A DNA stretch of 64,000 bases from Candidatus Caccousia avicola (GCA_018712435.1 DVGZ01000026.1:1-64000); one strand, 5' to 3'; shown: positions 29,750 through 39,677, numbered from the stretch's first letter. Made by a program: numbers and translations. The notes: generated by a model not told the origin, from the letters alone.

Positions 29750-30792
29750 GCTTCCACCCCCAGCTCGATCAGGCGGTTGACCAGGCGGTCAAAGGGAATG
29801 CCGATGGCTTTCATCATCGTCGGAAAACGGCTGTGGGAGGTAAATCCCGGAATCGTGTTGATCTCATTGAACAGGATGCGGCCATCCGGCGTCAGAAAGA
29901 GATCCACACGGGCGAAGCCGCGGCAGCCGAGCTCGCGGTAAACTTTTTTGGCCGCATGAGCTGCTTCCTCCTCCTTTTCGGGGGAGATACGGGCGGGACA
30001 GTGGATTTTGGAGGTTTTGAGCGTATACTTTTCCTCAAAATTGAAGAAGCCCTCCGAGAGTTCAATTTCATCCACGCGCCCGGTGACAAGCGTTTCGTTG
30101 CCGATGACGGCACAGCCGATTTCAAAGCCCGGCACGGCTTCTTCGAGCAGAATTTCCGAATCGTGGGAAAACGCTTCCTGTACAGCTTCGGCAAGCTGTT
30201 CCGGTTTTGTCACCAGGCTGACGCCAAAGGAAGAGCCGGAGCGGATTGGTTTGACAAACAGCGGCCAGCCGAGCGCGTGCGCGGCCCGCTCGATTTCCAT
30301 GGGATCGCTGCCGCGCCGGAAAACCGTTCCTCTCGGCCCGGGTACTCCTGCAAGCGCGGCAAGCCGGTGCGCCTTGTCCTTGTCCATCCCAAGCGCGCTG
30401 GCCAGTGTGCCGCATCCCACAACGGGGATTCCGGACAGCTCCAGCAATCCCTGTATCGTCCCGTCCTCGCCGTTCTTTCCGTGGAGAACGGGAAAGCCCG
30501 CAGCGATAGGAATACGGCGCGTCTCCGGCCCCGGCAGCAGAAGCCCCGGACAGGTGCGGTCGGGAGAGAGCAGGCAGGGAACACAGGAGGGATCCCGCTC
30601 CCAGCTGCCGTCTGCCAGCCGATCCAAGTTGCCGGAAAACAGCCGCCATTCGCCTTTTTTGGTGATGCCGACGGCAAGCGGGAGATACCGCTCCCGGTCG
30701 ATTGCGTTCAAAACAGCCTGCGCGGATTGCAGGGAAACCTCATGCTCAGTGGAACAGCCGCCGAAAAAAACGGCTATTGTTTTTGAATTCAT
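29746..30792 (-). CDS. vanG: VanG-type D-alanine--D-serine ligase
   Basis: FFGGCSTEHEVSLQSA, LHGKNGEDGTIQGLLELSGIPVVGC, FVKPIRSGSSFGVS, EKYTLKTSKIHCPARI, FNEINTIPGFTSHSRFP. Confidence 0.92.
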   Translation of the reverse strand: MNSKTIAVFFGGCSTEHEVSLQSAQAVLNAIDRERYLPLAVGITKKGEWRLFSGNLDRLADGSWERDPSCVPCLLSPDRTCPGLLLPGPETRRIPIAAGFPVLHGKNGEDGTIQGLLELSGIPVVGCGTLASALGMDKDKAHRLAALAGVPGPRGTVFRRGSDPMEIERAAHALGWPLFVKPIRSGSSFGVSLVTKPEQLAEAVQEAFSHDSEILLEEAVPGFEIGCAVIGNETLVTGRVDEIELSEGFFNFEEKYTLKTSKIHCPARISPEKEEEAAHAAKKVYRELGCRGFARVDLFLTPDGRILFNEINTIPGFTSHSRFPTMMKAIGIPFDRLVNRLIELGVEA

Positions 30793-30828
30793 TTTTTCTT
30801 CCTCCTTGGGAACAGCGCGCCCGAAAAG

Positions 30829-30878
30829 AAAGCCGCTGTTTTCTGTACCGGTTTTATGGTATCAGAAAGCAGCGGCTT
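30829..30878. terminator. Hairpin between vanS and vanG (terminator/attenuator candidate)
   Basis: AAGCCGCTG(n)TTTCTG..../CAGAAA(n)CAGCGGCTT inverted repeat with T-rich flanks. Confidence 0.65.
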
Positions 30879-30921
30879 GTTTTTTTCTCTTTTCTCAAGG
30901 AGATCTTATGATTTTCGTGAC

Positions 30922-30943
30922 AAAATCCTACGAATTTCTTACA
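30922..30943 (-). promoter_or_regulatory. Candidate tandem VanR binding boxes upstream of vanG
   Basis: Minus strand TGTAAGAAATT-CGTAGGATTTT, two 11-bp-spaced matches to remembered VanR half-site TCGTANGAAATT. Confidence 0.5.
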
Positions 30944-32076
30944 GGGGGATAGGTGGTGGAAGGCTGCGGAGTGGTTTGCGCCTGCGGCAGCGTGACGGTG
31001 AACAGAATGTGGTTGTCCGCGCTTGCCGCCCAGATGGCGCCGCCGTGCAGGCGGACAATTTCTTTCGCGATTGCCAGCCCAAGACCGGCTCCGCCGTTTG
31101 CGGTTGAGCGGGAGGAATCCAGGCGGAAGAATTGCTCGAAAATGCGGTCCAGCTTTTCTTTTGGGATGGTTCTTCCGCTGTTTTCAAAGCGCAGCGTGAT
31201 CAACCCCTGGTTGACCTGGCCGCTGATGTGAATGACGGTATCGGGAAAGCTGTAGAAATTCGCGTTGCGCAGAAGATTGTCAAAGACGCGGGCCAGCTTG
31301 TCGGGATCGCATTCGCAAGGAAGCTGCGGGGGAAGATTGAGGGAGCAGCGCAGGCCTTTTTCCGCAAAGGCAGGCTCAAATTCGCTGCATGTTTGTTCCA
31401 GCATCCGGGTCAGATCAATGTTGGAGAGCTCCAGCGTCAGGTGGGTGAGATTGAAGCGGGTGATTTCAAAGAATTCGTTGATCAGCTCCTCCAGGCGCTC
31501 GGCCTTGTCCAGCGCGATGCCGGTATAGCGGGCGCGCAGTTCGGGAGAAATCTGCGGCTCATCGCGCAGAAGGGTCAGATAGCCGATCACACTGGTGAGC
31601 GGTGTTTTAAGATCGTGCGCGAGATAGACAATGAGATCATTTTTCCGCTGTTCCGCTTCCCGCGCCGCCGCCGCGCTGCGAAGGGATTCCTGCCGCACCG
31701 CGTTGAGCCGATCCGTCACGGGGGCGAGGAGATCCGGAAGCTCGATTGGCCGCTCCGGATTCTGCGCCAGCTGCTGGGACGCTCCCACCAGAGCGTCCAT
31801 GTAGCGCAAAGGCTTGCGGATAAAATAGATTGTGATGACGAACAGGCCAAAGATCAGTGCCAATACAAACAATACCCCAAAATAATTCCTTGCCCAGTCA
31901 AGAAACGGGTAGATCGGTTCCGACCCATACCAGGTGCGGGAAGAGACAATCAGCACCGCAAGGAAGGTGACGAGAGGAAGTCCGGCACAGTAGGCCAGCA
32001 GGCTGAGAATATACTGGAAAAGAATCTGACGTGATAATGCGCTGTGCAGTTCTTTGGCATGGTTTGGATTATTCAA
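30928..32076 (-). CDS. vanS: VanS-type sensor histidine kinase
   Basis: NDLIVYLAHDLKTPLTSVIGYLTLLRDEP H-box, N/G boxes. TTG start at 32076 overlapping end of vanR is likely; the listed ORF extends further upstream. Confidence 0.92.
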   Translation of the reverse strand: MNNPNHAKELHSALSRQILFQYILSLLAYCAGLPLVTFLAVLIVSSRTWYGSEPIYPFLDWARNYFGVLFVLALIFGLFVITIYFIRKPLRYMDALVGASQQLAQNPERPIELPDLLAPVTDRLNAVRQESLRSAAAAREAEQRKNDLIVYLAHDLKTPLTSVIGYLTLLRDEPQISPELRARYTGIALDKAERLEELINEFFEITRFNLTHLTLELSNIDLTRMLEQTCSEFEPAFAEKGLRCSLNLPPQLPCECDPDKLARVFDNLLRNANFYSFPDTVIHISGQVNQGLITLRFENSGRTIPKEKLDRIFEQFFRLDSSRSTANGGAGLGLAIAKEIVRLHGGAIWAASADNHILFTVTLPQAQTTPQPSTTYPPVRNS

Positions 32077-32767
32077 TGGTGTAGCCCACCCCCCAGACAG
32101 TTTTGACAAATTTCGGCTTTCGGCTTGGCTCGTGCATCTTTTCCCGCAGGCGCGCAATGTGTGTCATGACCGTGTTGTTGCTGTCCATAAACTTTTCTCC
32201 CCACACGGCCTCAAACAATTCCTCGCTGGAAACGACAGAGCCGCGCCGCTCGCACAGGTACCACAGGATAGAGAATTCAATCGGCGTCAGACTCAGCTCT
32301 TCTCCGTACAGTGTGCATTTATGATTGCCTTTTGTGATGCAAAGGCCGCGAAAATCAAATTCCTCCAGCTGCTCCGGCGTCTTGTCCGATCCGTTGTTGT
32401 AGCGCGTGCAGCGGCGAAGCTGCGTTTTCACGCGGGCGACAAGCTCCAGCGGGTTGAAGGGCTTTGTGATATAATCGTCCGCCCCCAGCGTGAGCCCGGT
32501 GATTTTATCCATATCCTCCACCTTTGCCGTCAGCATCAGAATGGGGAAGTAATATTGCGTGCGGATTTCCTTGCAGAGGGTAAAGCCGTCGAGGTCGGGC
32601 AGCATGACGTCAAGAATCGCGAGATCCGGCGGCGCGCTATGGATTTGGGTGAGCGCATCCCGGCCGTTGCCGCACTTCAGCACCCGGTATCCTTCGTTTT
32701 TCAAATACACCTCGACCAGATCCGCAATGGATGCTTCATCGTCCACTACCAGAATGGTTTCGTTCAT
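32069..32767 (-). CDS. vanR: VanR-type OmpR-family response regulator
   Basis: ILVVDDEASIADLVEVYLKNEGY, LDVMLPDLDGF, winged-helix LSLTPIEFSILWYLCERRGSVVSSEELFEAVW. Confidence 0.93.
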   Translation of the reverse strand: MNETILVVDDEASIADLVEVYLKNEGYRVLKCGNGRDALTQIHSAPPDLAILDVMLPDLDGFTLCKEIRTQYYFPILMLTAKVEDMDKITGLTLGADDYITKPFNPLELVARVKTQLRRCTRYNNGSDKTPEQLEEFDFRGLCITKGNHKCTLYGEELSLTPIEFSILWYLCERRGSVVSSEELFEAVWGEKFMDSNNTVMTHIARLREKMHEPSRKPKFVKTVWGVGYTIE

Positions 32768-32900
32768 GGTCCAGCCTCCCGAAATTAAAATCACTCTTTT
32801 GATTGTAACACAGAATTTTCAGGATGCAAAAGGTTTTTCGTATAATAGAAAGCTTACTGTTTAGTTAAGATTCAAATGTTTTAGGCTTTGCAATAAAGGT

Positions 32901-33025
32901 CCGAAAAAAATCGCTGCGCTCTTTTTTCTAGCTTTTCTGTGGCTTCGCAAAGTTTTATGGGGCTCTGCCCCAAACCCCGCCGCCTTTTGAAAAAGGCGGG
33001 CGAAAACTTCACACTTGCATTTTTT
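32901..33025 (-). repeat. Dispersed intergenic repeat B, copy 1
   Basis: Reverse complement GTGAAGTTTTCGCCCGCCTTTTTCAAAAGGCGGCGGGGTTTGGGGCAGAGCCCCATAAAAC...GCGAAGCCACAGAAAAGCTAGAAAAAAGAGCG matches 41946-42125. Confidence 0.9.
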
Positions 33026-33038
33026 AGCTTTATTAACA

Positions 33039-33072
33039 AATTGAGGCCCACGCAATGTGCGCGGGCCTCAAT
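33039..33072 (-). terminator. Intrinsic terminator of galM
   Basis: ATTGAGGCCCaCGC-AATGT-GCGcGGGCCTCAAT. Confidence 0.75.
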
Positions 33073-33088
33073 AGCAAAAGCAGATCGC

Positions 33089-34138
33089 TTATCTTGTCAG
33101 GAACCGGTATGTGGTGACGCTGTCAAAGGATTCTCCCGGCTTCAGGAAACGGAAGGGGAATTCCGGATGGTTCGGGGAATCCGGGAAGAACTGGGTTTCC
33201 AGGCAAAGCGCGCCGTGGTTGACGAACGAAACGCCGCCGTGTCCCTTGCCGCTCAGGCTGTTCGCCGTGTAGAGCTGCATGCCGGGCAGATCGGTGTAGA
33301 CCTCCATTACGCGGCCGCTTTCCGGCTCATAGACTTCCGCCGCCTTGCGCAGGCCCTCGCCGTTGATCACGAAGTTGTGATCGTAGCCGCCGCACTTTTT
33401 CAGCATCGCGTCATCCGCGCCCATATCGCGTCCGATTGTCTTGGGCGTATTGAAATCATACGGCGTTCCCGCGACGGCGATATACTCGCCGGTCGGGATC
33501 AGATCCTCGCGCACCGCGGTAATCTTGTCCGCATGGATTTGCAGCTCATGGGAAAGAATAGGACGGGACGCATCGCCGGTCAGATTGAAGAACGCATGGT
33601 TCGTGAGATTGACGGGTGTTGTGGCGTCTGTCACGGCATGGTACGCAATGCGCAGAGCATTGTCCTTCGTCACGGTGTAGGTGACCTCCGCCGTCAGCGT
33701 ACCGGGGAAGCCCTCCTCGCCGTCCACACTGGTGTAGGAGAAGGTGATGCTCGGGCCGTCCGGCGTATCTCCGGATTCCTTTACCGTCCAGACACGGTGG
33801 GCAAAGCCCGTCGGGCCGCCGTGCAGAGAATTTTCTCCGTCGTTTTTCGCCAGAGAATAGGTCTTTCCGTCGATGGAGAAGCTGGCTCCTCCGATGCGGT
33901 TGGCATACCGGCCCACGGCGGTACCCTGATAGTCGCGGTTTTCCACATATTCGGCAAGCGTGTCATAACCCAGAACCACGTTGACGCATTTGCCCTCCCG
34001 GTCAGGAGCGGACAGACGTACAATCCGGCAGCCCAGCGCGATGACCTCGGCGCTCAGGCCGTTTTCACCGGAGAGCACATACAGGTCTACCGGCGTTCCG
34101 TCAGGCATAGTTCCAAACAAAGATTTTGTGATGCTCAT
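33089..34138 (-). CDS. galM: Aldose 1-epimerase
   Basis: GRYANRIGGASFSIDGKTY, NDGENSLHGG, NLTNHAFFNL, GYDHNFVI. Confidence 0.95.
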   Translation of the reverse strand: MSITKSLFGTMPDGTPVDLYVLSGENGLSAEVIALGCRIVRLSAPDREGKCVNVVLGYDTLAEYVENRDYQGTAVGRYANRIGGASFSIDGKTYSLAKNDGENSLHGGPTGFAHRVWTVKESGDTPDGPSITFSYTSVDGEEGFPGTLTAEVTYTVTKDNALRIAYHAVTDATTPVNLTNHAFFNLTGDASRPILSHELQIHADKITAVREDLIPTGEYIAVAGTPYDFNTPKTIGRDMGADDAMLKKCGGYDHNFVINGEGLRKAAEVYEPESGRVMEVYTDLPGMQLYTANSLSGKGHGGVSFVNHGALCLETQFFPDSPNHPEFPFRFLKPGESFDSVTTYRFLTR

Positions 34139-34166
34139 TTCACAGTTTCCTCCCCAGATCCAGAGA

Positions 34167-35120
34167 TTATTCGCCCAGCAGCGCCGCGCCGATGATGCCG
34201 GCGTCGTTGCCGAGTTCCGCACGGCAGATTTGTGTCTGCTTGCTGCCGTTGGTATTGTAGGTTTCCTTTTTCACCAGCTCGCGCAGCGGAGCGAGAAGGT
34301 TCTCTCCCTCGTTGCTGATGCCGCCGCCGATGCAGAGGGTGTCCGGCTGGAATACGTTGATGCAGTTGGCAACGCCGCAGGCCAGATAGGAGATATACTT
34401 GTCCACAACCTCTTTGCCCAGCGGATCGCCCTTGCGCATGGCGTCAAACGCCGTGCGGCCGTCAACCGTATCGAAGCTGCCGCCCGTGATCTCCCAGATC
34501 GGGGTGTCCTTTTTGTCCGCGTGCGCGGCCATAGCCTCGCGGGTCATGCGGATCAGAGCGGTGGCGGAGGAATAAGCCTCCCAGCAGCCCTTGCGCCCGC
34601 AGGTGCAGCTTGCGCCGCCGCAGACAATGACGGAATGGCCAAGCTCGCCGCCCGCGAAGTTGGAGCCGGAATATACCTGGCCGTGAATGATGATACCGCC
34701 GCCCACGCCCGTGCCGAGCGTGATGGCGATCGCGTTGTCAGAGCCCTTGAGAGCGCCGGCCTTATATTCGCCGTAAGCGGCCGCGTTCGCGTCGTTTTCA
34801 ATGATAACCGGACGGCCCAGCTTTTCCTGAAGCAGGTCGCGCAGGTGGAAATCATTCAGATAGAGATTGTTTGCGTATTCCACAACACCGGTGGAACGGT
34901 TGACGGTTCCCGGGCAGCCCACGCCGACCCACGGCACGTCGTCCATGGAGATACCGGCGTTTTCCACAGCTTCCCGCGCAGCGGCGGCCAGATCGTCGAT
35001 CAGGCCCTCGTCGCAGGGAATTCTGGTTTTCCGTTTGGCGCGCGCGATAATCTGATAAGATTCATCCACCACGCCGACTGCGATATTGGTTCCGCCGAGG
35101 TCGATTCCAAGGTAATACAT
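34167..35120 (-). CDS. ROK-family sugar kinase (glucokinase)
   Basis: MYYLGIDLGGTNIAVGVVDE; ELGHSVIVCGGASCTCGRKGCWEAYSS zinc motif. Confidence 0.94.
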   Translation of the reverse strand: MYYLGIDLGGTNIAVGVVDESYQIIARAKRKTRIPCDEGLIDDLAAAAREAVENAGISMDDVPWVGVGCPGTVNRSTGVVEYANNLYLNDFHLRDLLQEKLGRPVIIENDANAAAYGEYKAGALKGSDNAIAITLGTGVGGGIIIHGQVYSGSNFAGGELGHSVIVCGGASCTCGRKGCWEAYSSATALIRMTREAMAAHADKKDTPIWEITGGSFDTVDGRTAFDAMRKGDPLGKEVVDKYISYLACGVANCINVFQPDTLCIGGGISNEGENLLAPLRELVKKETYNTNGSKQTQICRAELGNDAGIIGAALLGE

Positions 35121-35322
35121 AAAAATCCTCCTCATGCTTTTTTCAAAATATTTGTGTGGAGAGCTTCTCTCTTTGTTTAGTATAGAGGATACGGGCAAAA
35201 ATGTAAAGTCAGGAAAAAAAGATTTGTCCCATGCGGCCCCATATGCTATAATGGCGGTGAATCTTTCTGTCAAAATGCGGCGAAAGGCCGTTATGATTTC
35301 TGGAAGAGGGAGTTTGTGCCGA

Positions 35323-36000
35323 ATGACCTTTGAAGAATTGCCGAAGGAGATGCAGAATCCCGAGACACGAGCCTGGCAGGAAAAGCTCCATGCCAGACGG
35401 GCGGCCCTTGCCGGGAAGCGCGTGTTTGACGTGGCTGCTTCTCTTCTGATTTTGCTTGTGACCTCCCCGTTTTTCCTGCTTCTGGCTCTTGCCATCAAGC
35501 TGGATTCCCGGGGTCCGGTGTTTTACCGTCAGGTGCGGGTAGGGCGCTACAATCAGGATTTCCGTATTTTTAAATTCCGCACGATGGTGCAGAACGCCGA
35601 CAAAATCGGCCTGTCGCTGACGGTGGGAGACGATCCGCGCATTACCCGCGTGGGCCGCTTTATTCGCAAGTGCCGTTTGGATGAGTTTTCCCAGCTTCTC
35701 AACGTCCTGTCCGGCTCCATGAGCCTGGTCGGCCCGCGTCCGGAGGTGCGCCGCTATGTGGATGCGTATACGCCGGAATATATGGCCACGCTGCTGGTGC
35801 GTCCGGGAATCACCGCGCCGTCGAGCATTGCGTTCAAGGACGAGGACAAGCTTCTGGAAAACAGCAGCGATCCGGAAAAAACGTATATTGAAGAAGTGCT
35901 TCCGCCGAAAATGAAGCTGAATCTGGAATATCTGGAGCACATTTCGGTGTGGGGCGATATTAAAATCCTCTTTCAAACGGTCGCGGCCGTTCTTCGGTAA
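35323..36000 (+). CDS. Bacterial sugar transferase (undecaprenyl-phosphate phosphosugar transferase family)
   Basis: [55 protein letters not shown]. Confidence 0.93.
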   Translation: MTFEELPKEMQNPETRAWQEKLHARRAALAGKRVFDVAASLLILLVTSPFFLLLALAIKLDSRGPVFYRQVRVGRYNQDFRIFKFRTMVQNADKIGLSLTVGDDPRITRVGRFIRKCRLDEFSQLLNVLSGSMSLVGPRPEVRRYVDAYTPEYMATLLVRPGITAPSSIAFKDEDKLLENSSDPEKTYIEEVLPPKMKLNLEYLEHISVWGDIKILFQTVAAVLR

Positions 36001-36015
36001 AAGGGAGGAAAGGCT

Positions 36016-36756
36016 TTGCTGAATGAATTTTCCCGTTCCCAGCTTCTGCTGGGGGCGGCTGCAATGGAACGTCTGGCGGGGGCGAAGGTGGCGGTGTTCG
36101 GCCTTGGCGGCGTGGGCGGCCATGCGGCGGACGCTCTGGCGCGCACGGGAATTGGTTCCTTTGTGCTGGTGGACGCGGATCGGGTCAGCCTGACAAATCT
36201 CAACCGCCAAATTATCGCGGATCACACGACCATCGGCCGGCTCAAAACGGAGGTGATGCGGGAGCACATCCTGCGGATCAACCCCCGCGCACAGGTGGAG
36301 GAGCATCCGATCTTCTTCCTGCCCGACACCCCGGCTGCATTCCTGTCCGGCTGCGATTATCTCGTCGACGCCATCGACACCGTCTCGGCCAAGCTTCGGC
36401 TGGCGGAGCTGGGGCAGGAATTATCCATTCCGGTAATCAGCGCCATGGGGGCGGGTAACAAGCTCGATCCCACGCGCTTTGAGGTGGCGGATATCTATGA
36501 AACCTCCGTGTGTCCCCTGTGCCGCGTGATGCGCCGGGAGCTGAAAAAGCGCGGAGTGGCCCATCTGAAAACCGTGTATTCCCGTGAGGAGCCCGCCCAG
36601 CGGGAGGAGGTTCCGGGAACGCAGGAGGACAGCTCGAAACGGGAAACGCCCGGAAGCCTGGCCTTTGTGCCGTCGGTAGCCGGGCTGATTCTGGCGTCGG
36701 AGGTGGTTCGCGATCTGACGCGCGGGCTTCTTCCCGGCGATCGTGGAAAGAAATGA
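36016..36756 (+). CDS. tcdA: tRNA threonylcarbamoyladenosine dehydratase (ThiF/TcdA family)
   Basis: VAVFGLGGVGGHAADALARTGIG, LTNLNRQI, DAIDTVSAK, ATP-binding/E1-like. Confidence 0.88.
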   Translation: MLNEFSRSQLLLGAAAMERLAGAKVAVFGLGGVGGHAADALARTGIGSFVLVDADRVSLTNLNRQIIADHTTIGRLKTEVMREHILRINPRAQVEEHPIFFLPDTPAAFLSGCDYLVDAIDTVSAKLRLAELGQELSIPVISAMGAGNKLDPTRFEVADIYETSVCPLCRVMRRELKKRGVAHLKTVYSREEPAQREEVPGTQEDSSKRETPGSLAFVPSVAGLILASEVVRDLTRGLLPGDRGKK

Positions 36757-38033
36757 CGAAGGAAGGGAACGCTTTGGGCAACTGTCTGGTTTTGCTGACG
36801 AAAACATATCCATACGGAAAAGGGGAGGAGTTCATCGAGGACGAAATCCCCTGCCTTGCCAAGCATTTTGAGAAAATTATCATTTTGGCCACCAGCACGG
36901 AGGACGGCGCGGTGCAGACGCGCAGCACACCGGAAAACGTGACGGTTCACGCCATCACGGCGCGCACGGTGAAAAAATCGCTTGCCGGAAACGGCCTTTC
37001 TTTGTTTCCGTTTACCTCCTGCGGCGGTCTGGTGGACGACGCGGAGCACAATAAAATCCGCGGCAATCTCAAACGCCGGGCATATCTGTTGTATTTTATC
37101 GCCAAGGCGAAGGGCGTTTACCGGGAATGCGCCCGCCTTCTGCGCAAATACGATCTCACCGCCTTTGATGGTGTGACATTCTATAGCTTCTGGCTTTATG
37201 ATGTGGCGCTCGCCGCGCTGTGGCTGAGCGAGGACTGCAAAAATCCCGTGAAAAAGACAATCAGCCGTGCGCACCGGTACGATCTGTATCCGGAGGCGGG
37301 TTCCGCTCATTATCTTCCTCTGCGCCGTTATCTGCTGGAGCATCTCGACGCGGTATATCCCTGCTCCCAGAACGGAACGGACTATCTTTCGGAGCACTAT
37401 CCGCCGTATGCCCGCAAGGTGCACACCGCGTATCTCGGCACACAGGATTTTGGAATGGGGCCGGAGAACAAGGGCGATACCGTGGAGATCGTGAGCTGCT
37501 GCCACATTGCGCCTGTCAAGCGGGTGGAGCTGCTGGCACAGTCGCTCGCGCTTCTGTCCGAGGAGAAGAAAAAGCTTCACTGGACTCATTTCGGCGGCGG
37601 CGACAGTCTGGACGATCTCAAAGCCTATGCCGCGGAGCATTTGCAGTTTATGAAAACGGATTTCCCCGGCACCGTCAAAAATGAGGACCTGCTTGCGTAT
37701 TACCGCACGCATCCGGTGGATTGGTTCGTGAACACCAGCAGCTCCGAGGGACTGCCGGTCAGTATTATGGAGGCCTGCTCCTTCGGAATCCCCATTGTCG
37801 CGACCGATGTGGGAGGGACCTCCGAGCTTGTACGGGAGGACGAAACGGGCCATCTGCTCAAAGCAGATTTTACGCCGGAGGAGTTGGCGGAACTGTTCCG
37901 GCAGTTGTTCCGGCAGAAAAAGGAAAAGCATGATATTTTGCGCCAGAATTGCCGCAGAGTGTGGCAGGAGGAGTTCTGCGCCGAGGTGAATTTCGACCGT
38001 TTCGCGGAAGCGATCCGCCCGCAGGCGGAATAA
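36753..38033 (+). CDS. GT4-type glycosyltransferase
   Basis: SSSEGLPVSIMEACSFGIPIVATDVGGTSELV. Confidence 0.87.
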   Translation: MTKEGNALGNCLVLLTKTYPYGKGEEFIEDEIPCLAKHFEKIIILATSTEDGAVQTRSTPENVTVHAITARTVKKSLAGNGLSLFPFTSCGGLVDDAEHNKIRGNLKRRAYLLYFIAKAKGVYRECARLLRKYDLTAFDGVTFYSFWLYDVALAALWLSEDCKNPVKKTISRAHRYDLYPEAGSAHYLPLRRYLLEHLDAVYPCSQNGTDYLSEHYPPYARKVHTAYLGTQDFGMGPENKGDTVEIVSCCHIAPVKRVELLAQSLALLSEEKKKLHWTHFGGGDSLDDLKAYAAEHLQFMKTDFPGTVKNEDLLAYYRTHPVDWFVNTSSSEGLPVSIMEACSFGIPIVATDVGGTSELVREDETGHLLKADFTPEELAELFRQLFRQKKEKHDILRQNCRRVWQEEFCAEVNFDRFAEAIRPQAE

Positions 38034-38070
38034 GCGGTGTGAGATAAAATTGATCTTCAGGAGGAACCAT

Positions 38071-38916
38071 ATGAATTTTTTGAAAAACCTGATCTGTGGG
38101 GCCTGCATCGGCATTGCGGAGGCAATCCCCGGCGTTTCAGGCGGTACGGTGGCGGTGCTGCTCAAGATTTACGATGATCTGATCGGCTCCATCAGCAAGC
38201 TGAAGCAGCAATTCAAAAAGAGTATTCTCTATTTGATTCCGATTGTGCTCGGTATGGGGCTCGGCTTGTTTGGATTCAGCCATGTCATCACATATCTTTT
38301 GGAACACTTCCCTATGGCGGTCAACTTCTTCTTTGTCGGCCTGATTATCGGGTTGGTACCGATGCTTCTGCGCCGTTCGCTGGACGGCGGCTTCCGCGTG
38401 AGTGTGTTCTGGCCTTTTGTGCTCATGCTTGGCATCATGGCGGCGCTGGCCTTTCTTCCGGGAGACGCGGGGGAGAGCGCGGGGCTTGTCACCGAGATGG
38501 ATCTGCCCACCGGCATCCGGTTTTTCTTCTGCGGAATCATTGCGGCGGTCTGCATGATTCTGCCTGGTATCAGCGGTTCGATGATGATGGTTATTTTCGG
38601 CGTGTATGATTCCGTTATCACAGCGGTGAGCACGCTGAACATCCCGGTTTTGATTCCCGTGGGACTGGGAGCGGCTATCGGGATTCTGTTCGGCGCGAAG
38701 CTGGTGGATTACTTCCTGCGCCGTTTTCCGCAGGCCACTTATTTTGCGATTCTTGGGCTTGTGCTCGGCTCTCTGTTTTCCCTGTTCCAGAAAGCTGCCT
38801 TTGCGTTTCCCACGCCGGAGGGTTTTGCCGCTCTCGTCACACTGGCGGTTGGCGTGGTGATTTCTCTCTTTTTCACGAAAGAGTCCAAGGAAGAAAAGGC
38901 GCAGCTGAAGGCATAA
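38071..38916 (+). CDS. DUF368 family membrane protein
   Basis: GACIGIAEAIPGVSGGTVAVLLKIYDDLI signature plus multi-TM. Confidence 0.92.
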   Translation: MNFLKNLICGACIGIAEAIPGVSGGTVAVLLKIYDDLIGSISKLKQQFKKSILYLIPIVLGMGLGLFGFSHVITYLLEHFPMAVNFFFVGLIIGLVPMLLRRSLDGGFRVSVFWPFVLMLGIMAALAFLPGDAGESAGLVTEMDLPTGIRFFFCGIIAAVCMILPGISGSMMMVIFGVYDSVITAVSTLNIPVLIPVGLGAAIGILFGAKLVDYFLRRFPQATYFAILGLVLGSLFSLFQKAAFAFPTPEGFAALVTLAVGVVISLFFTKESKEEKAQLKA

Positions 38917-38964
38917 AAACGGAGCCGCAGCGCGGCCCCACACAATCACATAGGTTTTCCTTGC

Positions 38965-38997
38965 AGAAACGGCGTAGCTTTGACTATGCCGTTTCTA
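38965..38997 (+). terminator. Intrinsic terminator
   Basis: AGAAACGGCgTAG..CTAtGCCGTTTCT-ATATTTTTG. Confidence 0.75.
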
Positions 38998-39014
38998 TAT
39001 TTTTGAATGACTTC

Positions 39015-39677
39015 TCATTCCATCAGATACCCTTTTTCCACGCTCTCCCGAAGCATGGAATCGATCAGCGGCCAGACGGCGGGCATCGCGTCCTGCACCA
39101 CGGAAAGCCGTTCCCGCACCTGGGCGCTGGTCACATGGCCTTCCTTCCAGGTGTGGCCTTCTGTCAGGCAATTGTTCAGAAAAGGCTGAATCCGATCGAC
39201 CGCGCAGGCAAAACGGGCGTCGGGCGTTTCCTTGGCGTCAAATTCCTCCCAGAGCGCCCGCAGCTCCTGCTCCTGATCGGCGGGAAGGAGGGAAAAGAGC
39301 TTATCGGCAGCCTGCGCTTCCCGCTCATGCTGCGTCTTTTTTCCTTCGCTGTCATAGGCAAAGGTATCCCCGGCGTACAGCTCCACAAGATCGTGCACAA
39401 GCGCCATGCGGATCACGCGGTTTGGATCCACGTCCTTTCCCGCGTATTCCGAGAGAAGCATCGCCATCAGAGCGACGTGCCAGGAGTGCTCCGCATCCGT
39501 TTCCCGCCGGGAGCGATCCGTCAGCAGCGTGTGCCGGTAAATGCTTTTCATGCGGTCCACTTCCGTGAGAAAAGCCATCTGACGTGCAAGCCTTGTCTGT
39601 TCCACACAAAATCCCTGCTTTCGCTTTTGTCTCCATTTTACCATTTTCCGTTCTCTCCCGCAAGAAAGCCCGTTCAA
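39015..39677 (-). CDS. HD-domain phosphohydrolase (YfbR-like)
   Basis: DAEHSWHVALMAMLL, RMALVHDLVELYAGDTF HD motif. Confidence 0.88.
   Translation of the reverse strand: MNGLSCGRERKMVKWRQKRKQGFCVEQTRLARQMAFLTEVDRMKSIYRHTLLTDRSRRETDAEHSWHVALMAMLLSEYAGKDVDPNRVIRMALVHDLVELYAGDTFAYDSEGKKTQHEREAQAADKLFSLLPADQEQELRALWEEFDAKETPDARFACAVDRIQPFLNNCLTEGHTWKEGHVTSAQVRERLSVVQDAMPAVWPLIDSMLRESVEKGYLME

Noticed and set aside
26937-32767. van cluster as part of a transposon/ICE
   Set aside because: No integrase, transposase, relaxase, att-like repeats or composition break recognised in the flanks
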